NCBI GenBank assembly: GCA_023411555.1
Contig: JAEYOQ010000025.1
Coordinates: 1 to 64,000, forward strand
Length of the DNA: 64,000 nt
DNA from: Bacillota bacterium
GTDB lineage: Bacteria > Bacillota > Clostridia > Lachnospirales > Lachnospiraceae
Direction: 5' to 3'
Shown here: one piece after another, positions 8,368 to 16,868 of the stretch
Layout: the number at the start of each line of letters is the position of its first letter
Numbering within the stretch: position 1 is the stretch's first letter
Made by a program: the position numbers and the translations under genes
Notes under the pieces: generated by a model
The model's input: only the letters and a program-made list of their open reading frames with translations
Told to the model about the DNA's origin: nothing
Databases searched by the model: none

Positions 8368-8436
8368 AAGCCAACTTCTACAAGTTGGCTTTGGGGAGGG
8401 AGGAGATTTATGAAAAAATTCTATGTTAAGCGGTAA
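8368..8436 (+). other. Hairpin followed by a strong ribosome binding site and an 8-codon reading frame
   Basis: Perfect 11-base arms (AAAGCCAACTT, 8368-8378, and 8383-8393) are followed by GGGAGGGAGGAG and ATG at 8410, then MKKFYVKR and stop at 8436. Nothing on this strand follows before the convergent SGNH gene. It may be a leader or a relic of a deleted gene. The rest of 8314-8565 is AT-rich with no other gene visible. Confidence 0.3.
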
Positions 8437-8565
8437 TCGATTAAATTAATTAATATTACTTTAAACTTTTATTTCTCTATCTTATATTGCTATTATAATG
8501 TCTAATTATGGAGAAGGTATTAACGTTCCGTGAACATTTTAAAAATATTTATTCACATTTAGACA

Positions 8566-9198
8566 TTAAAGGAACAACTTCAGATATTCCTCCGCAATAA
8601 TACGGTGACCAATATGACTGGGATGAACTCCATCCTGGGCCAGTTCAGTACAGGTATATTGCTCCACCTCATATTTAGCATAGATACCATCCATAGGGAT
8701 ATAGTAATCAGCAAACTCCTTCGCTAGTTTACGAACTACTTGAATCTTAGGATCAAGATCCTCACGCCAGGTGGCTCTTTCCGGAATGGAATTAAGAAGA
8801 AAAGGCTCTATAATGGTCAGCTTACAATCCGGCAGATCCTCCTTAATCTTCGTCAGCAATGTACGATAGGTATTCTCGAACTCTTCTACACTGGTCGGGT
8901 CATTTTTATCATATCTTCTCCAGGTATCATTCACACCGATTAAAATTGACAGATAATCCGGCTGTAAAGCCTTAAAATCCTCATCATAGCGTGCCAAAAG
9001 ATCCTTCACCCGATTACCGCTGATCCCTTTATTAATAAAGGTTACCTGCTTCTCCGGAAATAAGGTTGAATATAGCTTAGCAACCAGACTCGCATATCCA
9101 GTTCCAAGGGAACTTGGATCATTACGATCTCTTGAACAGTCTGTGATGCTGTCTCCCTGAAATAATACTATCTGTCCATCTTGAAATGTACTCTTCAT
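8566..9198 (-). CDS. SGNH/GDSL-family hydrolase (lipase/esterase or deacetylase)
   Basis: A 210-residue SGNH hydrolase. Block I is FQGDSITDC (Ser about residue 17), block II the Gly in NKGISGNR, block III GVND (Asn), and block V DGVHPSHIG with the Asp/His pair near residues 190-193. The length fits single-domain carbohydrate or lipid deacetylases of this fold. No signal peptide, so it is cytosolic and could remove acetyl groups from imported oligosaccharides. The ATG follows GGAGGAAACGCT. It is monocistronic and convergent with the short plus-strand genes. The substrate cannot be read from the sequence. Confidence 0.9.
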   Translation of the reverse strand: MKSTFQDGQIVLFQGDSITDCSRDRNDPSSLGTGYASLVAKLYSTLFPEKQVTFINKGISGNRVKDLLARYDEDFKALQPDYLSILIGVNDTWRRYDKNDPTSVEEFENTYRTLLTKIKEDLPDCKLTIIEPFLLNSIPERATWREDLDPKIQVVRKLAKEFADYYIPMDGIYAKYEVEQYTCTELAQDGVHPSHIGHRIIAEEYLKLFL

Positions 9199-9353
9199 AG
9201 CGTTTCCTCCAATATTAGTATTAATAAGATCATAATGGTAATTATAACAGTGTCACAAGCCAAGTCAATCAAAAATCCTCTGATTTAACCAGGATACAAT
9301 AACCAAGACCTTAAAGATATGTTACTCAAATTAATAAAACCAACAGTTTCTGC

Positions 9354-9381
9354 TTGCAAAATCAGGAATATACGATACAAT
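9354..9381 (+). promoter_or_regulatory. Promoter of the ABC-F gene
   Basis: TTGCAA (9354-9359), a 16-base spacer, TACAAT (9376-9381), about 46 bases before the ATG at 9428. Confidence 0.55.
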
Positions 9382-9427
9382 AGAAATGGTTATTCTTTAT
9401 TAATTGGGTTATTCCAGGAGGTTATAC

Positions 9428-11068
9428 ATGATACAGGCTAGTAACGTAACGTTAAGACTAGGAAAGAGAGCATTGTTCGAGGACGTAAACATTAAGTTTA
9501 CCGAGGGCAATTGCTATGGTTTAATCGGTGCTAATGGTGCCGGTAAATCCACCTTTCTCAAGATATTAAATGGACAGATCGAACCCAGTAAGGGCGAGAT
9601 TATCATCACCCCGGGACAGCGTCTATCCTTCCTACAGCAGGATCATTTCAAATACGATGCTTATCAAGTCCTAGACACAGTAATTATGGGCAATAAACGT
9701 CTCTATGAGATAATGAAGGAAAAGGAAGTCATCTATGCGAAGGAAGACTTCACAGAAGAGGACGGCATCCGTGCCAGTGAGCTGGAGGGAGAATTTGCTG
9801 CCATGGATGGTTGGGAGGCTGAATCCAATGCCGCGTCCCTATTAAATGGTCTTGGTATCGATACTGATCTTCATTATAAGCAAATGAGTGAGCTTAGTGG
9901 CGGTGAAAAGGTTAAGGTTCTGCTTGCTCAAGCCCTCTTCGGTAACCCCGATATACTCTTACTTGACGAGCCTACTAACCACTTAGATCTTGAAGCGATC
10001 CGTTGGTTAGAGGAATTCTTAATTAACTTTGAAAATACTGTCATTGTGGTATCCCATGACCGTTATTTCTTAAATAAGGTTTGTACCCACATTGCTGATA
10101 TCGATTACGCTAAAATACAGTTATATTCCGGTAACTATGACTTCTGGTATGAGTCCAGCCAGTTAATGGTTAAGCAAATGAAGGAAGCCAATAAGAAGAA
10201 GGAAGAAAAGATCAAGGAGCTGCAAGAGTTCATTCAGCGCTTCAGTGCTAATGCTTCCAAATCAAAACAGGCTACCTCTAGAAAGAAAGCATTGGAGAAA
10301 ATTGAGCTGGATGACATCAGACCCTCCAGCAGAAAATATCCTTATATTGACTTTAGACCCAGCCGTGAAATCGGTAATGAGGTTCTCACCGTTGAGAACC
10401 TGTCTAAGACAGTAGATGGAGTGAAGGTTCTGGATAAGATATCCTTCATCGTTGGCAGAGAGGACAAAATCGCCTTCGTTGGACCAAATACACAGGCCAC
10501 TACTCTTCTCTTCAAGATCCTTGCCGGAGAGATCGAACCGGATGAGGGTTCTTACAAATGGGGTATCACAACCAACGTATCCTATTTCCCGAAGGACAAT
10601 ACTAAGCTATTCTCCGGTGACGAAACCATCGTAGATTTCTTAATGCCCTTCTCACCAGAGAAGGACGTTACCTATGTACGTGGTTTCATGGGAAGAATGC
10701 TTTTTGCTGGCGAGGAAGGCTCCAAAAAAGTGAATGTTTTATCTGGTGGTGAAAGAGTCCGTGTTCTTTTATCCAAGATGATGATTGCAGGTGCAAATGT
10801 ATTGATTTTAGATGAGCCTACAAACCATCTCGACATGGAATCCATCACTTCCTTGAACAATGGTTTAATCAAGTTCCCCGGTGTTGCATTATTCACCTCT
10901 CCTGACCATCAGTTCATCCAGACTACGGCTAACCGTATCATGGAGATTTATAACGGTCACTTGATTGATAAGATTACAACCTATGACGAGTACCTTGATA
11001 GCGACGAACAGGCTAGAAAGAGACAGATTAGCAAGTTTGATGCAGAGGACGAGGAAGTAGAAGAATAA
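9428..11068 (+). CDS. ABC-F family ATPase (YkpA/YbiT-like), second ATP site degenerate
   Basis: A 546-residue tandem ABC ATPase without membrane segments. ABC-F proteins act at the ribosomal E site in translation, stress or antibiotic protection. Domain 1 is canonical: GANGAGKST, LSGGEKVKVLL, LLLDEPTNHLD, VSHDRYF. A charged linker (about residues 245-300) has the KKKEEKIKELQEF helix. Domain 2 keeps LSGGERVRVLL and LILDEPTNHLD, but its Walker A reads GPNTQATT (no GK) and its H-loop reads TSPDHQF (Pro for His). Start chosen at ATG 9428, six bases after AGGAGG; an upstream in-frame start has no such site. Closest in layout to B. subtilis YkpA. A terminator follows. Confidence 0.93.
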   Translation: MIQASNVTLRLGKRALFEDVNIKFTEGNCYGLIGANGAGKSTFLKILNGQIEPSKGEIIITPGQRLSFLQQDHFKYDAYQVLDTVIMGNKRLYEIMKEKEVIYAKEDFTEEDGIRASELEGEFAAMDGWEAESNAASLLNGLGIDTDLHYKQMSELSGGEKVKVLLAQALFGNPDILLLDEPTNHLDLEAIRWLEEFLINFENTVIVVSHDRYFLNKVCTHIADIDYAKIQLYSGNYDFWYESSQLMVKQMKEANKKKEEKIKELQEFIQRFSANASKSKQATSRKKALEKIELDDIRPSSRKYPYIDFRPSREIGNEVLTVENLSKTVDGVKVLDKISFIVGREDKIAFVGPNTQATTLLFKILAGEIEPDEGSYKWGITTNVSYFPKDNTKLFSGDETIVDFLMPFSPEKDVTYVRGFMGRMLFAGEEGSKKVNVLSGGERVRVLLSKMMIAGANVLILDEPTNHLDMESITSLNNGLIKFPGVALFTSPDHQFIQTTANRIMEIYNGHLIDKITTYDEYLDSDEQARKRQISKFDAEDEEVEE

Positions 11069-11089
11069 AACAGATATCTATGTTATGTG

Positions 11090-11130
11090 CTGCATAGTCT
11101 GCGGATTGAACCAGGCTATGCAGTTTTTTT
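11090..11130 (+). terminator. Rho-independent terminator of the ABC-F gene
   Basis: CTGCATAG (11090-11097) pairs with CTATGCAG (11116-11123), followed by seven T. Confidence 0.9.
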
Positions 11131-11195
11131 ACGCAACATAAACAAGCGAAGTAGAATACAATAATTATGAGAATATAACTATAGGAGAATTTACT

Positions 11196-12008
11196 GTGCC
11201 CTTCAAAGACAATATATGCATTGAATTGTCACGTCCGGAGTATGTACCCGTGCTTAAGGACGGTACGATCTATTATGGCGGATGCCAGATGTGGTTTTCT
11301 GATCATAGACGGTATAGTAAGGATTATATTCTTCACAATTATGGTTGCGGAACCATTGCAACCGCTGACCTATTTTTGTATCTGGCATTGCATAGAAAGT
11401 CATTCCAGACTGAAATTACAGCCTTAGCCATAAACAAGGAGAATAAGATAAATCACTCAGATTATATCGCCTACCTCCGCCATATCAATACTGAATATAC
11501 CAAGACTCGCCCTTATCTGGCTGTCCTTGGTCCTGCTGCCGCATATGCAATTAATTCCTATTCCAAAGATTACGGTCTTGGCCTTAAGGCATCCTGGAAA
11601 TGGTGCTTAACTTATTTTGATATGTATCATCTAATCGAAGAAATGCTCCGCAAAGACATTCCTGTTATTCTGTCCATCGGACCTAATACACCGAAGCTTT
11701 GGGGAAGGAAGGGTATCCCCTTCTACGTATTAAAGGAAATTGATTATCTGGAGCCCAGAGAAAACACCGAAGAAAATTCAGAGGAGATATCAAAACCCTA
11801 TTATTATCATGCAGTTCATCAGAATGTCTGTGGACATTATGTCACCGTGACGGCTTTGATAAAAGATGAGATAACCGATCGAATCATGCTCCGCATCTCC
11901 TCCTGGGGAAAGCAATACTATATTAATTATGAGGAATACTGGGACTATATCGAGAATATCGGAGGTACCTTCACCTCAAGTATGATAGAAATCAAAGAGA
12001 TTAACTAA
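11196..12008 (+). CDS. Papain-like cysteine peptidase, C39-like family
   Basis: A 270-residue protein with the layout of the peptidase C39-like group. The candidate nucleophile is Cys51 in NYGCGTIATADL, the His is His214 in CGHYVTVTAL, and SSWGKQYYINYEEY (235-248) is the usual strand after the His. No signal peptide or membrane helix, so a cytosolic or bacteriocin-leader-type role cannot be told apart; no transporter or precursor gene is adjacent. It starts at GTG (11196) after AGGAGAA. Monocistronic. An acidic insert (PRENTEENSEEIS) lies near residue 195. Function unproven. Confidence 0.7.
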   Translation: MPFKDNICIELSRPEYVPVLKDGTIYYGGCQMWFSDHRRYSKDYILHNYGCGTIATADLFLYLALHRKSFQTEITALAINKENKINHSDYIAYLRHINTEYTKTRPYLAVLGPAAAYAINSYSKDYGLGLKASWKWCLTYFDMYHLIEEMLRKDIPVILSIGPNTPKLWGRKGIPFYVLKEIDYLEPRENTEENSEEISKPYYYHAVHQNVCGHYVTVTALIKDEITDRIMLRISSWGKQYYINYEEYWDYIENIGGTFTSSMIEIKEIN

Positions 12009-12096
12009 TGATAGAAAATTGCCTATCATCATGGTTTAGATAGGGGCTGCTGCGTAATAAAAAGTAACATTAAGAAACAGGTAACATGCATCCCAG

Positions 12097-12129
12097 ACTG
12101 GATAATCTCAAATAATGAGGTTATCCAGT
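12097..12129. terminator. Stem-loop between convergent genes, probable bidirectional terminator
   Basis: ACTGGATAATCTCA (12097-12110) pairs with TGAGGTTATCCAGT (12116-12129), 13 of 14 bases. There is no long T run on either side, so termination is likely but not certain. A smaller ATGCG-TT-CGCAT hairpin follows at about 12136. Confidence 0.5.
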
Positions 12130-12231
12130 TCTCGAATGCGTTCGCATATCTACTAGCAAGCTATCAGAATGTGATCAAACTATGCTAGTTCACATAGCTC
12201 ACATTAGCTTTCTCACAAATGCACTGTATAT

Positions 12232-12858
12232 TTATCGTCTCATAAACAGATCCTTTGTCTTAAGACCATTTGCTTTTATGGTTCGTCTCCAGCCCATCTC
12301 TCCCCCAAACTTGTAAAGGAATCTAGGAATACCGGGATTTACATAGATATTATTAGCACTACGTCTTTGCAGAATATTATCTGCTAAGGCATCAAGAGCT
12401 AAGGAAATCTTCTTTTTGGGGCCCTTCCCATGAGGGACATTTTTCAGAGAAGCTACCATGCCTCCTCCGCCGATACCAATCCCTTGCCCCCAGATAAATC
12501 CACTCTTGCTGCACCAGTTCTTAAGAATCTGCAGGGCATACTGATTCTGATGTCCTTCATAAAAGCCGGCGTTGCAGATTGCATAGACTTGAATATCTGC
12601 TTTATGCTCCTTAAGCTGTTCCCTCAGCTCCTCCAAGCAATACAACAAATGAGAAGGTATACCATCTACATATAAAGGAAAGGAGAATACCAGAACATCA
12701 TGTGAGATCACCTCTTCCGCTTTCTCAAGCTGAGGTGTTCGAAGTCTGTACTCTGATATCTCGTTATCCTTAAGTAGCACCTTCAAATCCTCTAAAAGAC
12801 ATCCGGATGCACCGTTCTTTGTCTTCGGACTTCCGTTAATCAGCGCTATTCTTAACAT
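12232..12858 (-). CDS. Flavodoxin-fold protein (NADPH-dependent FMN reductase-like)
   Basis: A 208-residue protein with the start of a flavodoxin-like fold: a first strand and phosphate loop (LRIALINGSPKTKNG) and the FMN-contact segment SFPLYVDGIPSHL. A Gly-rich patch IGIGGGGM is near residue 145. It probably binds FMN and moves electrons or senses redox state in the cytosol. Its start overlaps the end of the upstream flavodoxin-like gene by seven bases, so the two are translated together and may form one complex. No substrate is evident. Confidence 0.75.
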   Translation of the reverse strand: MLRIALINGSPKTKNGASGCLLEDLKVLLKDNEISEYRLRTPQLEKAEEVISHDVLVFSFPLYVDGIPSHLLYCLEELREQLKEHKADIQVYAICNAGFYEGHQNQYALQILKNWCSKSGFIWGQGIGIGGGGMVASLKNVPHGKGPKKKISLALDALADNILQRRSANNIYVNPGIPRFLYKFGGEMGWRRTIKANGLKTKDLFMRR

Positions 12859-13346
12859 AGATCCCCCTCCATTAATTCCTTCAATGTCATAAATCGAAGC
12901 TCTTCAAAGCTTGCATCCAGATTAACGCTGACTGCTTCTACATATCCATTAGCTGTATCCTTCTCCTCCTTCGTAATATCTTCACCGTAGAAGAAAACTC
13001 TAATCCGGATTACATTGTCATATCTGCGTCTGTGATGCATCTCCTTATTTCTGATCTGAAAATATGGATGAATATAAGAAATACTTCGATCAAGTACATT
13101 CTTTATAAAAGGGCTAAAGCCACCATAAGTCATACGGCTTATAATAATTAGATCCTTTGTTTTTCCTAATAAGGATCCCATATTCTCATGCCCATCCTTA
13201 ATGATGCATTGACCGGGTGTCTTAATCCAGCACCCAAAGCAACCGACGCAGTTGCGTATGGTATGATCGTCAGCTATGATACAGGTATCCTGTACATCTG
13301 CCAACACCTTCTCTGCCTGCTCCGGGCTCAAATCATGAATAATCAT
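12852..13346 (-). CDS. Flavodoxin family protein with Cys-rich FMN-binding segment
   Basis: A 164-residue protein. The motif NCVGCFGCW with a later Cys in PGQC (residues 32-48) and SRMTYGGFSPFIKNVLDR are typical of NADPH-dependent FMN reductase/flavodoxin proteins of clostridia. The usual first strand with a phosphate loop at the very N-terminus is weak here (MIIHDLSPEQAEK). ATG after AGGAGTAAG. First gene of a two-gene unit with an overlapping partner of the same fold, a common pair in anaerobes. Confidence 0.75.
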   Translation of the reverse strand: MIIHDLSPEQAEKVLADVQDTCIIADDHTIRNCVGCFGCWIKTPGQCIIKDGHENMGSLLGKTKDLIIISRMTYGGFSPFIKNVLDRSISYIHPYFQIRNKEMHHRRRYDNVIRIRVFFYGEDITKEEKDTANGYVEAVSVNLDASFEELRFMTLKELMEGDLC

Positions 13347-13589
13347 CTTACTCCTCCTTACTACCCCTACTCGCCAAAATGAATAATCTAATCCACTTTA
13401 CATAATATCCCTCAATTGTAAATATCCTGTAGCCTTATATTACCTTATCATCTGACCAGATGCAATAGCATCCTATACGATAAAAGATCGACCGAGCCAA
13501 TGTGATATCGACAGATTGTACATTTACTGATATACAGCTATAGTGAAGATGATTTACTTCAAATAAAACGATATAATGCGTAATTTATA

Positions 13590-13618
13590 TTGAAAAACAG
13601 GAATTGATATGATACTAT
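13590..13618 (+). promoter_or_regulatory. Promoter of the fluoride-riboswitch antiporter unit
   Basis: TTGAAA (13590-13595), a 17-base spacer, TACTAT (13613-13618). The predicted start near 13625 is just before the riboswitch aptamer. Confidence 0.75.
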
Positions 13619-13628
13619 TAATTTCGTT

Positions 13629-13687
13629 GGGAATGAAGTTCTCCCTTGGTAATAACCTAAACCGCAATTATGCTGATGACTTCTGCG
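13629..13687 (+). ncRNA. Fluoride riboswitch (crcB motif)
   Basis: The conserved parts of the fluoride aptamer are present in order. GGGAATGAAGTTCTCCC (13629-13645) is stem P1 with the ATG-GTT core. AAACCGC (13659-13665) follows. GCTGATGACTTCTGC (13672-13686) then closes the pseudoknot and P1-proximal pairing: GAAGT at 13634-13638 with ACTTC at 13679-13683. The 3' part overlaps the terminator stem, so fluoride binding should prevent termination and switch the antiporter gene on. Confidence 0.9.
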
Positions 13688-13717
13688 AAAACCACGCAGA
13701 AATTATCAGTTTTTTTA
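13673..13717 (+). terminator. Regulatory terminator of the fluoride riboswitch
   Basis: CTGAT...TTCTGCG pairs with CGCAGAA...ATCAG (outer arms 13673-13687 and 13695-13709), followed by eight T (13710-13717). It shares 13673-13687 with the aptamer, the mutually exclusive layout expected of an ON switch. Confidence 0.9.
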
Positions 13718-13742
13718 TTTCTGCAAATATAAGGAGGATTTT

Positions 13743-14921
13743 ATGCTTACAAGTTTAGCACTCATTTTTTTATTAGGACTTATGTTAGGCAGTATATTTA
13801 CGAAACTGAAATTACCTAGTCTATTAGGTATGATTATCACAGGTATGATTTTAAGTCCCTATGCTCTGAATTTACTAGATCCATCAATTTTAGGAATATC
13901 AGCTGATTTAAGACAATTGGCTTTAATTATAATCTTAACGAGAGCAGGATTATCACTTGATATCGGAGATTTGAAAAAGGTTGGTAGGCCTGCTATACTG
14001 ATGTGCTTTGTTCCTGCGTGCTTTGAAATTATAGGAGTTGTTTTAATTGCACCAAGGGTATTAGGTATCTCAAGTTTGGAAGCAGCTATTATGGGAAGTG
14101 TTTTAGCAGCTGTATCACCTGCTGTTGTTGTTCCCAGAATGATAAAACTTATGGAAGAGGGCTATGGAAAAGAAAGAAGTATACCACAATTGATTCTAGC
14201 AGGTGCATCCGTAGATGATGTATTTGTAATTGTGTTATTTACAGCCTTTACTTCTTTGGCTACAGGCGGAGAGGTTACTGCATCAAGTCTTCTGCAAATT
14301 CCCGTTTCTATTATACTAGGTATTCTAATCGGTTCTTTATTAGGTATGGGATTAACCCTATTTTTTAAGAAAATGCATATGCGCGATTCTGTAAAGATTC
14401 TCATTATTCTTAGTTTGTCATTCCTGCTGATTGAATTACAGAATAGATTAGCTGGAATAGTGCCTATTTCAGGACTACTTGCAATCATGAGTATGGGCAT
14501 TACAATTTACCAAAAGTATAATATTTTGGCAAAAAGACTTTCAGCTAAATATAATAAGCTATGGGTGGCAGCAGAGGTCCTTCTATTCGTGCTAGTCGGA
14601 TCCACAGTAGATTTAAATTATGCTCTTAAAGCAGGAGTGTATGCAATTGCTATTGTTTTGGGGGCACTGGTGTTTCGAATGATTGGTGTTTATGTATGTC
14701 TTTTAAAAACTAAGTTGACAAAGAAAGAGAGATTATTTTGTATGGTGGCATATACACCGAAAGCAACGGTACAGGCAGCAATAGGAGCGATTCCTCTATC
14801 AATGGGATTAGCCTGTGGGCAGCAGGTTTTAACAGTAGCAGTGTTATCCATCTTAATTACAGCACCCTTTGGGTCTATCTGCATAGATCGATTATATACC
14901 AAGCTGTTAAGTCGAGAATAA
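13743..14921 (+). CDS. Cation:proton antiporter family transporter under fluoride control
   Basis: A 392-residue membrane protein of the CPA (sodium/hydrogen exchanger) superfamily with about 12 helices. SPAVVVPRM (about residue 125) and GASVDDVFVIVLF (about 155) carry the discontinuous-helix residues and Asp pair of the transport site. It sits in the cytoplasmic membrane. ATG six bases after AAGGAGG. The leader is a fluoride riboswitch, and antiporters of this superfamily are a known minor class in that regulon beside CrcB/Fluc and CLC-F. Its job is therefore probably coping with fluoride, by fluoride/proton exchange or by correcting ion or pH stress; which one cannot be read from the sequence. 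Confidence 0.9.
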   Translation: MLTSLALIFLLGLMLGSIFTKLKLPSLLGMIITGMILSPYALNLLDPSILGISADLRQLALIIILTRAGLSLDIGDLKKVGRPAILMCFVPACFEIIGVVLIAPRVLGISSLEAAIMGSVLAAVSPAVVVPRMIKLMEEGYGKERSIPQLILAGASVDDVFVIVLFTAFTSLATGGEVTASSLLQIPVSIILGILIGSLLGMGLTLFFKKMHMRDSVKILIILSLSFLLIELQNRLAGIVPISGLLAIMSMGITIYQKYNILAKRLSAKYNKLWVAAEVLLFVLVGSTVDLNYALKAGVYAIAIVLGALVFRMIGVYVCLLKTKLTKKERLFCMVAYTPKATVQAAIGAIPLSMGLACGQQVLTVAVLSILITAPFGSICIDRLYTKLLSRE

Positions 14922-14968
14922 AGATAGAAAATTATTCGTATCTAACACGAACGAAAGGAAAGCAGCAA

Positions 14969-14999
14969 TCGAGCAGAGCATACATTATGCTCTGCTCGA
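14969..14999 (+). terminator. Rho-independent terminator of the antiporter gene
   Basis: Perfect 14-base arms (TCGAGCAGAGCATA, 14969-14982, and 14986-14999) with a three-base loop, then AATTATA. Core shared with the terminator at 8281-8313. Confidence 0.8.
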
Positions 15000-15002
15000 A
15001 AT

Positions 15003-15113
15003 TATACTGAATATTATCCATATGTTGAGACAACACCATTCTATGATGAGATTGCTAAATACGGCTTCCTCTATTGCATCGGTCAATCCTATATTAATAT
15101 CTGTTGGCTTAAG
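15003..15113 (+). other. Coding-like relic after the antiporter terminator
   Basis: One plus-strand frame reads TEYYPYVETTPFYDEIAK and continues without a stop into the antisense end of accA (stop at 15147-15149). There is no start codon or ribosome binding site. The composition looks like real protein; it is probably a fragment of a deleted gene. A related frame (PYVAPEPFY) follows the sister terminator at 8281-8313. Confidence 0.3.
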
Positions 15114-15899
15114 CTAGATTCTTCTAAACTTCTGATAACGCCTATCTAGCAGCTCCTCCAACGGAAGCTCCATAAGCTCATGTAGATCTGCTTCTATCAC
15201 AGCCTTAATATTCCCAGCCGTCAGATCATAATCATTGTGCGCTCCTCCTGGGGGCTCTGGTATGATTCCATCAATGATCTGAAATTGTAACAGATCCTGT
15301 GAGGTCAGCTTCATATCCCTTGCCGCCTGCTCTGCTTTAGAGGCATCCTTATAAAGAATACTTGCAAAGCCCTCTGGTGACAAAATTGCATAGATAGAGT
15401 GCTCCAGCATATATACCTTATCCGCAACACCGAGGGCCAAAGCTCCACCACTTCCACCTTCCGAGAGTACCACTGAGATAATCGGTGTCGTAAGCATCAT
15501 CATCTCTGCAAGGTTCGTTGCGATAGCTTCTCCCTGACCTCTCTCCTCCGCACCTAAACCACAGAAGGCTCCCGGAGTATCTATAAAGCAGATAATGGGT
15601 CTTTTGAATTTCTCCGCCTGTTTCATCAGACGAAGTGCCTTCCGATAGCCTTCCGGATGTGGCATAGAGAAGTTCCTTGCTATATTCTCTTTGGTATTCC
15701 TTCCCTTCTGCTGTGCAATTATAGTGACCGGGATACTCCCCAGAAAAGCTATACCTCCAACGATAGCTCGATCCTCTGCATAATATCGATCACCATGCAG
15801 CTCAAGAAATTGGTCAAAGATACGGTCTATATAATCCATGCTTGTCGGTCTGACCGGCATTCTGGCAAGCTTCACTTCTTCCCAAGGTGTAATACTCAT
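15114..15899 (-). CDS. accA: Acetyl-CoA carboxylase carboxyltransferase subunit alpha
   Basis: A 261-residue alpha half of the carboxyltransferase that moves the carboxyl group from carboxybiotin to acetyl-CoA, making malonyl-CoA for fatty acid synthesis. Crotonase-fold signatures are visible: GGIAFLG, the MPHPEGYRKALRLMKQAEKF region, FIDTPGAFCG and LSEGGSGGALALGVAD (oxyanion Gly-Gly). Shorter than E. coli AccA (319) because the N-terminal helix region is reduced, as in other Firmicutes of this operon type. It is the last gene of the fatty acid operon, 75 bases after accD, with AGGAAGGG before the ATG. Confidence 0.97.
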   Translation of the reverse strand: MSITPWEEVKLARMPVRPTSMDYIDRIFDQFLELHGDRYYAEDRAIVGGIAFLGSIPVTIIAQQKGRNTKENIARNFSMPHPEGYRKALRLMKQAEKFKRPIICFIDTPGAFCGLGAEERGQGEAIATNLAEMMMLTTPIISVVLSEGGSGGALALGVADKVYMLEHSIYAILSPEGFASILYKDASKAEQAARDMKLTSQDLLQFQIIDGIIPEPPGGAHNDYDLTAGNIKAVIEADLHELMELPLEELLDRRYQKFRRI

Positions 15900-15974
15900 A
15901 GCTTTACCCTTCCTTTACCTAATATCCCTCTTCATGGCAGGGTAGAAATCTACCCCATTATACCTGCCCGTAAA

Positions 15975-16865
15975 TTAGCCTGCGCCGTAGGAATGAAGCT
16001 TTAGAATCGTTCCCAATGTAGACTTAAGCCGATCTCTTGTCACGATCTGATCTACAAACCCATGCTCTAATAGAAATTCCGCTCTCTGGAAGCCCTCCGG
16101 TAGCTTCTGACCAATGGTCTGCTCGATTACTCTTGGTCCCGCAAATCCGATGAGTGCCCCCGGCTCAGCCAGAATGATATCTCCCAGCATGGCAAAGCTT
16201 GCCGTAACTCCACCTGTAGTTGGATCTGTCAGTACCACGACATATAAAAGACCCGCTTCACTATGCTTTGCAGCAGCTGCACTGACCTTGGCCATCTGCA
16301 TCAGGGAGAATATCCCCTCTTGCATTCTGGCTCCTCCGGATGCTGTGAAAACTATAACCGGCAGCCCCTCCTTCGTTGCCCGTTCGAAGAGTCTTGTTAA
16401 CTTCTCACCAATTACTGTCCCCATACTTCCCATGAAAAAAGCTGGGTCCATGACACCTAACATAACCGGGAGACCTTCAATCCTTCCATATCCGGTCACA
16501 ACACCGTCCACCAGCCCTGTCTGCGACTGAGTCTTTACCAGCTTATCTCTATATCCTGGAAATTCAAGTGGATCTCTAGTCGTCAATTGAGCATCGTACT
16601 CTCTAAACTCTCCATCATCTAAAATCATGGCTAAGCGTTCCCCTGCAGACATCTTAAAGTTGTAACCACAATCATCACAACGCTTGAAGTTTGTATGCAG
16701 CAGCTTAGTATAGATAACCTTACCGCAGCCGGGACATTTGGTCATGATACCCTGAGGTACATTCGGCTTCTCCTCCTCCGTTCCGATTTGAACGATATCC
16801 TGCGGCTTGGCTCTATATATTTTTGAGGTTGCATATTGCTTCGCTTTAAATGGATTCCTATTCAT
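15975..16865 (-). CDS. accD: Acetyl-CoA carboxylase carboxyltransferase subunit beta
   Basis: A 296-residue beta half of the carboxyltransferase. A four-Cys zinc ribbon (CPGCGKVIYT...CDDCGYNF, about residues 44-68) precedes the crotonase-type domain with TASGGARMQEG and the PTTGGVTASFAMLGD loop. The zinc ribbon binds nucleic acid and the carboxylase complex in E. coli; here the same spacing is kept. It starts three bases after the stop of accC, so the two are translationally coupled. accA follows. Confidence 0.97.
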   Translation of the reverse strand: MNRNPFKAKQYATSKIYRAKPQDIVQIGTEEEKPNVPQGIMTKCPGCGKVIYTKLLHTNFKRCDDCGYNFKMSAGERLAMILDDGEFREYDAQLTTRDPLEFPGYRDKLVKTQSQTGLVDGVVTGYGRIEGLPVMLGVMDPAFFMGSMGTVIGEKLTRLFERATKEGLPVIVFTASGGARMQEGIFSLMQMAKVSAAAAKHSEAGLLYVVVLTDPTTGGVTASFAMLGDIILAEPGALIGFAGPRVIEQTIGQKLPEGFQRAEFLLEHGFVDQIVTRDRLKSTLGTILKLHSYGAG

Positions 16866-16868
16866 CTT

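Noticed and set aside
16114..16530. 138-codon plus-strand frame
   Set aside because: Antisense of accD with no start signal.
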